Positions 41,502 through 46,787 of a stretch of DNA of 46,787 bases are shown one piece after another (the first letter of the stretch is position 1; every line of letters begins with the position of its first letter). The stretch comes from Lachnospiraceae bacterium (lineage in GTDB: Bacteria > Bacillota > Clostridia > Lachnospirales > Lachnospiraceae). The stretch covers positions 1 through 46,787 of the forward strand of contig JAILNQ010000102.1 of assembly GCA_024691425.1 (NCBI GenBank), read 5' to 3'. Under the pieces are notes generated by a model. It did not search any database. It was not told the DNA's origin and saw only the letters and a list, made by a program, of their open reading frames with translations. The position numbers and the translations under genes were made by a program.

Positions 41502-42854
41502 ATGGCATTTGAAAGCCTTACAGATAAACTGCAGAATGTTTTCAAGTCTCTTCGCGGTAAAGGAAGACTTACAGAAGCCGATGTAAAGGCGGCACTCAAG
41601 GAAGTCAAGATGGCGCTCCTTGAGGCGGACGTAAACTTCAAAGTCGTCAAACAGTTCGTAAAAAGCGTCGAGGAAAGAGCTGTCGGCGCGGATGTGATGA
41701 ACGGCCTGAATCCCGGGCAGATGGTCATTAAGATCGTCAACGAAGAGATGACCGCCCTGATGGGAAGCGAGACGACAGAGCTGAAGTTTGAGCCCGGACA
41801 GTCAAAGACCGTCATAATGATGTGCGGACTTCAGGGTTCGGGTAAAACGACGAGTGCGGCGAAGATCGCGGCGAAGCTTACGAAGAAGGGCAAGAAGAGC
41901 CTGCTCGTTGCGTGCGACGTTTACAGGCCTGCCGCTTTTGAGCAGCTTCGTATAAATGCAGAAAAGGTTTCCGCAGATTTCTTCGGCATCGAAGGCGAAA
42001 AGGATCCCGTGAAGATCGCCAGCGCGGCGATGGATGCGGCCGCAAAGAACAATGACAATGTAATAATCATCGATACGGCCGGACGTCTTCAGATAGATGA
42101 CGTACTGATGGATGAGCTGAAGAACATTAAAGAGGCGGTGACCGTCCATCAGACACTTCTTGTCGTTGATGCTATGACTGGACAGGAAGCCGTCAACGTA
42201 GCCGGGGTTTTCAATGATAAGATCGGAATCGACGGTGTCGTTCTTTCCAAGATGGACGGCGATGCAAGAGGCGGTGCGGCGCTTTCCGTTAAAGCCGTAA
42301 CCGGAAAGCCGATTCTTTTTGTCGGTATGGGTGAAAAGCTCACCGACATGGATCAGTTCTATCCGGACCGTATGGCTTCGAGAATACTCGGCATGGGCGA
42401 TGTTTTAAGCCTCATAGACAAGGCTGCCGAGCAGATAGATGCCGACAAGGAAAAAGAAATGTCCGCCAAGCTCAAGAAAGGTAAGTTCGATTTTGAGGAC
42501 TACCTTGAGAGCATGAATCAGATGAAGAAGATGGGCGGCCTTACATCAGTGATGTCGATGCTTCCGGGAATGGGCGGTATGCTTCCTAAAGGCGCATCGA
42601 TGGCTGATATAGCCGACCAGGTGGATGATAAGAAGATGGCAAGGTCAGAAGCTATAGTGCTTTCAATGACGAAGGCAGAAAGGCAGGATCCGGATCTTAT
42701 CAATCCTTCGAGAAAACACCGTATTGCTAAAGGTGCGGGGGTTGACATTTCAGAGGTCAACAGGTTCATTAAACAGTTCCGGGAAGCTCAGAAGATGATG
42801 AAACAGCTTCCGAACATGATGGGAAAACGCGGCAGATTCAAGCTCCCGTTTTAA
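41502..42854 (+). CDS. ffh: Signal recognition particle protein Ffh (SRP54)
   Basis: The 450-residue GTPase binds 4.5S/6S SRP RNA and signal sequences of membrane proteins. The N domain (~1-95) is followed by the G domain with GLQGSGKTTSAAK (109-121), DTAGRLQIDD, SKMDGDARGG and GMGEKLTD. The C-terminal M domain (~320-450) is methionine-rich, with the RNA-binding SGRGxxx-type region represented by SRKHRIAKGAGVD. Its receptor FtsY is encoded ~2.5 kb upstream. Confidence 0.97.
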   Translation: MAFESLTDKLQNVFKSLRGKGRLTEADVKAALKEVKMALLEADVNFKVVKQFVKSVEERAVGADVMNGLNPGQMVIKIVNEEMTALMGSETTELKFEPGQSKTVIMMCGLQGSGKTTSAAKIAAKLTKKGKKSLLVACDVYRPAAFEQLRINAEKVSADFFGIEGEKDPVKIASAAMDAAAKNNDNVIIIDTAGRLQIDDVLMDELKNIKEAVTVHQTLLVVDAMTGQEAVNVAGVFNDKIGIDGVVLSKMDGDARGGAALSVKAVTGKPILFVGMGEKLTDMDQFYPDRMASRILGMGDVLSLIDKAAEQIDADKEKEMSAKLKKGKFDFEDYLESMNQMKKMGGLTSVMSMLPGMGGMLPKGASMADIADQVDDKKMARSEAIVLSMTKAERQDPDLINPSRKHRIAKGAGVDISEVNRFIKQFREAQKMMKQLPNMMGKRGRFKLPF

Positions 42855-42898
42855 CTATAGAAAATCATTAATAATTTAATTTATGGAGGAATTAAAAA

Positions 42899-43144
42899 AT
42901 GGCAGTAAAGATCAGACTCAGAAGAATGGGACAGAAGAAGTCTCCCTACTACAGGATCGTTGTGGCAGATTCAAGAAGCCCTCGTGACGGAAGATTCATC
43001 GAAGAGATCGGAACATACGATCCCAATCATGATCCCAGCACATACGAGATTGATGCAGAGAAGGCTAAGAAGTGGCTCAATAACGGCGCACAGCCCACAG
43101 ATGTAGTCGGAAAGCTTTTCAAGCTTGCAGGCATTGAGAAATAA
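42899..43144 (+). CDS. rpsP: Ribosomal protein S16
   Basis: The 81-residue 30S subunit protein starts [20 protein letters not shown] and matches S16 along its full length ([20 protein letters not shown]). GGAGG precedes the ATG by 9 nt. It heads the conserved rpsP-khpA-rimM-trmD-rplS order of ribosome maturation genes. Confidence 0.97.
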   Translation: MAVKIRLRRMGQKKSPYYRIVVADSRSPRDGRFIEEIGTYDPNHDPSTYEIDAEKAKKWLNNGAQPTDVVGKLFKLAGIEK

Positions 43145-43174
43145 TATTCTCATATTTATCGCGGAGGAATACTT

Positions 43175-43405
43175 ATGAAAGAACTCGTTGAGGTTATCGC
43201 AAAGGCACTGGTCGATAATCCGGATCAGGTTGCGGTGACCGAGAAAGAAGATTCCAGATCGATAGTGATCGAACTTAAAGTTGCTCCTTCTGATATGGGA
43301 AAGGTCATAGGCAAGCAGGGAAGGATCGCGAAGGCGATCCGCGGAGTGGTAAAAGCCGCTTCTGCCGATCTTCCCAAGAAAGTACTGGTAGATATAGTTC
43401 AGTAA
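43175..43405 (+). CDS. khpA: KH-domain RNA-binding protein KhpA (YlqC)
   Basis: The 76-residue protein is a single KH domain with the GKVIGKQGRIAKAIRGVV loop that grips RNA. In Firmicutes KhpA pairs with KhpB and affects cell elongation and division by binding many RNAs. GGAGG precedes the ATG. It lies 30 bp after rpsP, its usual place. Confidence 0.95.
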   Translation: MKELVEVIAKALVDNPDQVAVTEKEDSRSIVIELKVAPSDMGKVIGKQGRIAKAIRGVVKAASADLPKKVLVDIVQ

Positions 43406-43418
43406 TCTGGAATGCTGA

Positions 43419-43446
43419 TTAAGGAGGGATTAACATCCCTCCTTAA
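43419..43446 (+). promoter_or_regulatory. Perfect hairpin pairing AAGGAGG with CCTCCTT between khpA and rimM
   Basis: TTAAGGAGGGAT (43419-43430), TAAC loop, ATCCCTCCTTAA (43435-43446): a perfect 12-bp stem. One arm is a full Shine-Dalgarno sequence, the other a full anti-Shine-Dalgarno. No T-tract follows, so it is unlikely to be a terminator. It could be a processing site, an attenuator of rimM translation, or a 3' stabiliser of the rpsP-khpA message. Confidence 0.8.
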
Positions 43447-43469
43447 AATTGATAACGGAGAAAATCATT

Positions 43470-43985
43470 TTGGAAGAATTACTTCAGATAGGCGTCATAA
43501 CGAAAACGCACGGTGTTCATGGGGAAGTGCGGGTATTTCCGATGACCGATGACGTAAAGAGATTCAAGAAGCTGAAAAGAACGTTCGTCGAGCGCAAGGA
43601 CGGATATGATGAGATAGTCTGTGCATCGGCAAAGTTTTTCAAACAGTTCGTGATACTGAAGTTCGAAGGATTCGATTCTATCGAATCGATAGCAAAATAC
43701 TGCGGCAAGGGGATTTTCGTCACTAGAAGCGATGCCGTAAAGCCCGGAAAGGATGAGTATTTCATAGCAGATCTCATAGGGCTTGAGGCCGCTGATGAAA
43801 CTCTGGGCATTAAGGGAAAGATAACGAATGTCATAGCCACGGGTGCCAATGATGTTTATGAGATAGCTCTTGATGACGGAAGGACGCTGCTCCTGCCTGC
43901 CATAAAAGAATGCGTTTTAGATGTCAGCATCGAAGACGGCACGATGAAGATGCATGTGCTTGACGGACTGCTCGATGATAAATAA
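43470..43985 (+). CDS. rimM: Ribosome maturation factor RimM
   Basis: The start is taken as TTG at 43470 (CGGAG 9 nt upstream; family similarity begins at LLQIGVITKTHGVHGEVRV), giving 171 residues; an upstream in-frame TTG at 43449 lacks a ribosome binding site. RimM helps assemble the 30S head and contacts S19. The N-terminal barrel (~1-85) and PRC-barrel C-terminal domain (~95-168, IADLIGLEAAD, LLLPAIKECVLDV) are complete. trmD begins 9 bp after the stop. Confidence 0.94.
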   Translation: MEELLQIGVITKTHGVHGEVRVFPMTDDVKRFKKLKRTFVERKDGYDEIVCASAKFFKQFVILKFEGFDSIESIAKYCGKGIFVTRSDAVKPGKDEYFIADLIGLEAADETLGIKGKITNVIATGANDVYEIALDDGRTLLLPAIKECVLDVSIEDGTMKMHVLDGLLDDK

Positions 43986-43994
43986 GGAGCCGGA

Positions 43995-44759
43995 ATGAAT
44001 TTTCATATAATGACTCTTTTCCCGGAAATGGTGATGAGCGCGCTCAGCGGCAGCATCATCGGAAGGGCGATCGAAAATGGAACAGTGTCGGTTGAAGCGG
44101 TGAACATCCGCGATTTTGCCGGCAACAAACACAATAAAGTTGACGATTACACGTACGGGGGCGGTGCCGGAATGCTCATGCAGGCGGAGCCCGTGTACAG
44201 GTGTTATGAGGATATTATCAGGAGGATAGGGGAAAAGAAGGCGGAGACGGGAACGGTAAGAGTTCTTTACATGACTCCGCAGGGCGCGCTTTTCGACCAG
44301 AAGATGGCTGAGGAGCTGTCAGAAGAAGAAAACATCATTATCCTCTGCGGACACTATGAGGGAATAGATGAGCGTGTTCTTGAGGAGATAGTAACAGACA
44401 ATGTTTCCGTGGGAGATTATGTACTTACAGGCGGGGAGATTCCTGCGATGATCATTGTTGATGCGGTATCAAGACTCGTTCCGGATGTGCTCTCGAATGA
44501 TGAGTCGAGCCTTTATGAGTCGTTCGGGGACGGACTTTTAGAGTACCCGCAGTATTCGAGACCTGAGGAATGGCATGGACAAAAAGTACCGCCTGTTCTT
44601 ATTTCGGGTGATCATGAAAAAGTCGCCAGATGGAGGCATGAACAGTCGCTTCTTCGCACGATGGAGCGCCGGTTCGACCTGTTCAAGAAGTATGTCACGG
44701 AGCATCCGGACGAATTTGTGCCCAAAAAACCGCGCCGAAAGAAGAAGAAAATCGAATAA
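43995..44759 (+). CDS. trmD: tRNA (guanine-37-N1) methyltransferase
   Basis: The 254-residue SPOUT enzyme methylates G37 next to the anticodon, preventing frameshifts. Trefoil-knot SAM-binding motifs are present: MTLFPEM at the N-terminus, YGGGAGMLMQAEP, LCGHYEGIDERVLE and YVLTGGEIPAM. The C-terminal tail is Lys/Arg-rich. It directly follows rimM, the usual order. Confidence 0.97.
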   Translation: MNFHIMTLFPEMVMSALSGSIIGRAIENGTVSVEAVNIRDFAGNKHNKVDDYTYGGGAGMLMQAEPVYRCYEDIIRRIGEKKAETGTVRVLYMTPQGALFDQKMAEELSEEENIIILCGHYEGIDERVLEEIVTDNVSVGDYVLTGGEIPAMIIVDAVSRLVPDVLSNDESSLYESFGDGLLEYPQYSRPEEWHGQKVPPVLISGDHEKVARWRHEQSLLRTMERRFDLFKKYVTEHPDEFVPKKPRRKKKKIE

Positions 44760-44763
44760 TCCC

Positions 44764-44792
44764 TTGCATTTGCAAGGTCTGTATGTTAATAT
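44764..44792 (+). promoter_or_regulatory. Promoter of rplS
   Basis: TTGCAT (44764-44769), 17-nt spacer, TAATAT (44787-44792). The -35 lies in a small inverted repeat (CCTTGC-ATTT-GCAAGG, 44762-44777). The start is predicted near 44799. Confidence 0.6.
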
Positions 44793-44798
44793 ATCAAA

Positions 44799-44867
44799 GT
44801 TGTTATTAAAGACGGTCCTCTGATTTTTCGTAAGTCAAGAACGTCCGGATCAATAGGAGGAAGTACA
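44799..44867 (+). promoter_or_regulatory. Structured leader of rplS, possible L19 autoregulatory leader
   Basis: The leader can fold so that CCTC-TGAT (44817-44824) pairs with ATCA (44849-44852) and GAGG (44857-44860), hiding the Shine-Dalgarno sequence. GACG/CGTC (44811-44814 with 44842-44845) offers a competing pairing. Firmicutes L19 genes are known to carry leader RNAs thought to bind the ribosomal protein; whether this matches that motif needs a covariance search. Confidence 0.45.
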
Positions 44868-45215
44868 ATGAACGACATCATCAGAGAGATCGAGCAGGAA
44901 CAGCTGAGGGAAACGGTTCCCGAGTTCTCAGTAGGCGATACCGTAAAGGTTTATGGTAAGATCAAAGAGGGTAATCGCGAGAGAATCCAGGTTTTTGAAG
45001 GAACAGTCATCAAGCGTCAGGGAGGTTCAAACCGCGAGACATTCACAGTCCGCAAGAACTCGAACGGCGTAGGAGTAGAGAAGACATGGCCGCTTCATTC
45101 CCCTAATGTTGAGAAGGTGGAAGTCGTAAGACGCGGTAAGGTCCGCAGGGCTAAGCTCTTCTACTTGAGACAGCGTTCCGGTAAGAGTGCTAAGGTTAAG
45201 GAACTCATTCGCTGA
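44868..45215 (+). CDS. rplS: Ribosomal protein L19
   Basis: The 115-residue 50S protein sits at the subunit interface. Typical sequence: [58 protein letters not shown], and the basic C-terminus [25 protein letters not shown] lies 7 nt before the ATG but may be masked by leader structure. A strong terminator follows. Confidence 0.97.
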   Translation: MNDIIREIEQEQLRETVPEFSVGDTVKVYGKIKEGNRERIQVFEGTVIKRQGGSNRETFTVRKNSNGVGVEKTWPLHSPNVEKVEVVRRGKVRRAKLFYLRQRSGKSAKVKELIR

Positions 45216-45227
45216 TATGAAGTATAC

Positions 45228-45257
45228 GGGAAGCACCTGCAGGTGCTTCCTGTTTTT
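45228..45257 (+). terminator. Rho-independent terminator of rplS
   Basis: GGAAGCACC (45229-45237) pairs perfectly with GGTGCTTCC (45242-45250) around TGCA, followed by TGTTTTT. lepB starts only ~20 nt later, so it is probably transcribed by read-through. Confidence 0.9.
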
Positions 45258-45276
45258 ACATCCTGAGGAAAACGAT

Positions 45277-45879
45277 TTGTTTGCCAGACGTCCAAAAAGG
45301 GCAGGGGGACTGTCCCTTTCGTATATAAATCACGAGAGAAAATTCAATATCAACATTCTCTATCAGATACTGCAGTGGATATTTCTTATTTTCATTGCGG
45401 TATTTCTCGGTGTTGCGCTTGTTTTCGCCTTCGGCATAAGAACGAGCGTTGTCGGTGAGTCAATGGAACCGAGCCTTACAAACGGGCAGGAGGTTCTCAT
45501 CAATAAGATCGCATATCAGTTTGCGGCTCCCGTTCCGGGAGATGTCATAGTTTTTCGCCCTAACGGAAATGAAAATGCCCATCTTTCAGTAAAAAGAGTA
45601 GTTGCTACCCCCGGAGATACTGTCCAGATAATTCAGGGCAAGGTTGTGATCAACGGAGCGGTCTATACAGGTGACAGGGCAGAGGATACCAGGGATGCGG
45701 GAGTTGCCGGTTCTCCGATTGTTCTTGGGGCGGATGAATACTTCGTGCTCGGCGATAACAGGAACAATTCCGAGGATTCAAGAAGCGCGAACATTGGAAA
45801 CATAAGCAGGGGCATGATAGAAGGAAAAGCCTGGTACAGGCTGAAGTTCAAGAACCTCCAGTCAGGGAGGATAAAGTGA
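45277..45879 (+). CDS. lepB: Signal peptidase I
   Basis: The start is taken as TTG at 45277, with TGAGGA 7 nt upstream; a longer frame from 45187 overlaps rplS and its terminator and is not credible. The product has 200 residues. One N-terminal membrane helix (~29-52) is followed by the extracellular catalytic domain with Ser62 (GESMEPSL), Lys106 (SVKRVVATPGD) and the C-terminal GDNRNNSEDSR. The enzyme removes signal peptides from exported proteins such as the secreted helical protein and L,D-transpeptidase encoded in this window. Its stop overlaps the start of rbgA. Confidence 0.94.
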   Translation: MFARRPKRAGGLSLSYINHERKFNINILYQILQWIFLIFIAVFLGVALVFAFGIRTSVVGESMEPSLTNGQEVLINKIAYQFAAPVPGDVIVFRPNGNENAHLSVKRVVATPGDTVQIIQGKVVINGAVYTGDRAEDTRDAGVAGSPIVLGADEYFVLGDNRNNSEDSRSANIGNISRGMIEGKAWYRLKFKNLQSGRIK

Positions 45880-46718
45880 TGAATGTCCAGTGGTATCCCG
45901 GTCATATGACCAAGGCAAAAAGAATGATGCAGGAGGATATGAAGCTCATTGACCTTGTCATAGAGCTTCTTGATGCCAGAGCACCTCTTTCTTCGCGTAA
46001 TCCGGATATCGATGAGCTCGCAAAGGGCAAGAAGCGTCTCGTTCTTCTTAATAAATCTGACCTTGCTGATCCGTCAAAGAATGAGGAATGGGCGTCATAT
46101 TTTAAAGACATAGGATTGCCGGCGCTGCTTCTGGATTCAAGGAACAGGGCCGGATTTGAGCCGATAAAGAAAACTATCGGGGAGATATTTAGTAAGAAGA
46201 CGGAAAGAGACAGGAAGCGCGGGATCATCAACAGACCGGTCAGGGCAATGGTAGTAGGCATTCCCAACGTAGGAAAATCGACGTTCATCAATTCCCTGAT
46301 CAGAAGGGCGAGCACGAAAACGGGAAACAAGCCCGGTGTGACGAAGGGCAAGCAGTGGATAAAGCTCGATAATAGCGTTGAGCTATTAGATACACCGGGA
46401 ATACTCTGGCCGAAATTCGAAAATGAGAGCATAGGTACGGCACTTGCCATCATCGGTTCGATAAATGATGAGATATTGGATGAAGCAGAACTGTCGCTAA
46501 AACTCATTGAGATTCTTAAAAGCGCATATCCGGGAATTCTTGCGGAAAGGTTCGGATGTGATGAGAGCGAGGATAATGTACATATCCTTGAGGCAGTCGC
46601 AGTAAAGCGCGGCTGCATTAAAAAAGGAAATGAAACTGATTACGATAAGGCCGCAAGGTGCCTTCTCGATGAATACAGAGCAGGAAGACTCGGCCGGATC
46701 AGCCTTGAAACACCGTAG
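45879..46718 (+). CDS. rbgA: Ribosome biogenesis GTPase RbgA (YlqF)
   Basis: The 279-residue circularly permuted GTPase is needed for late 50S assembly. Motif order is permuted: G4 LLNKSDLAD (~53-61) precedes G1 GIPNVGKSTFIN and G3 LDTPG. The conserved start MNVQWYPGHMTKA supports the ATG at 45879; a GTG three bases earlier (45876) is also possible, and GGGAGG serves either. It overlaps the lepB stop by one base, indicating coupled translation. Confidence 0.96.
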   Translation: MNVQWYPGHMTKAKRMMQEDMKLIDLVIELLDARAPLSSRNPDIDELAKGKKRLVLLNKSDLADPSKNEEWASYFKDIGLPALLLDSRNRAGFEPIKKTIGEIFSKKTERDRKRGIINRPVRAMVVGIPNVGKSTFINSLIRRASTKTGNKPGVTKGKQWIKLDNSVELLDTPGILWPKFENESIGTALAIIGSINDEILDEAELSLKLIEILKSAYPGILAERFGCDESEDNVHILEAVAVKRGCIKKGNETDYDKAARCLLDEYRAGRLGRISLETP

Positions 46719-46745
46719 CTTTTATTGCGATTAAGGAGCATATGC

Positions 46746-46787
46746 TTGAAGAATAAAAGAAAAAAGAGAAAAGCCGGCGGCTTTATA
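46746..46787 (+). CDS. rnhB: Start of a gene running off the window, probably ribonuclease HII
   Basis: AAGGAG (46733-46738) is followed after 7 nt by TTG at 46746, opening a frame that reads KNKRKKRKAGGFI to the window end. The nearer ATG at 46742 encodes only four residues. Identity rests mainly on gene order, because rnhB commonly follows rbgA; a basic N-terminal extension is compatible but not diagnostic. Confidence 0.4.
   Translation, partial: MKNKRKKRKAGGFI

Noticed and set aside
45187-45276. Longer N-terminus for signal peptidase I starting at 45187
   Set aside because: It would overlap the rplS 3' end and run through the rplS terminator; the TTG at 45277 has a proper ribosome binding site and the expected protein length.

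Overview
The window looks like a chromosomal segment of a Lachnospiraceae-type clostridium (Bacillota). The grounds are protein families and gene order: tmcAL-pta-rpmF-plsX-acpP-rnc-smc-ftsY followed by ylxM-ffh-rpsP-khpA-rimM-trmD-rplS-lepB-rbgA. Promoters match sigma-A, there is one Gram-positive LexA box, and lipoproteins, CheV and QueT are of Firmicutes type. Genus cannot be fixed from this sequence. Apart from one tRNA and one small gene, everything lies on the + strand, continuing the direction of the rRNA operon at the left edge.

Left part (1-9.2 kb): the 3' end of a 23S rRNA gene closed by a terminator with no 5S gene before it; cheV; a very large acidic/lysine-rich single-pass membrane protein translationally coupled to hisH; hisF; ung; a membrane TPR-MORN protein; and a diaminopimelate-decarboxylase-like enzyme.

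Accessory middle (9.2-21.7 kb): a small minus-strand gene whose consensus promoter carries a perfect LexA operator and whose start codon falls on the predicted transcription start; a divergent DUF3298-type lipoprotein; a stand-alone cyclic-nucleotide-binding protein, a zinc-ribbon/transmembrane/transglutaminase protein and a QueT-type transporter in a row; an L,D-transpeptidase; an SNF2 helicase with a helix-hairpin-helix region; tRNA-Leu(CAA); and two lipoproteins. Many products are surface or envelope proteins, and several are of unknown function.

Housekeeping right part (21.7-46.8 kb): a zinc-finger membrane protein before polA-coaE; a large FtsA-like ATPase; a WalJ/YycJ-type metallo-hydrolase; an ACT protein with its PFL (UPF0210) partner; tmcAL; pta; rpmF; fatty-acid genes plsX and acpP; rnc, smc and ftsY; ilvA (overlapping ftsY) and a secreted helical protein placed between ftsY and ylxM; then the signal-recognition-particle, ribosome-maturation and signal-peptidase block, ending at what is probably the start of rnhB.

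No CRISPR array, prophage, insertion sequence or complete defence system is visible. No stretch above about 300 bases lacks a gene. The strongest candidates for undescribed biology are the LexA-controlled leaderless gene at 9165-9470, the membrane protein next to cheV, and the C-terminal half of the FtsA-like protein.
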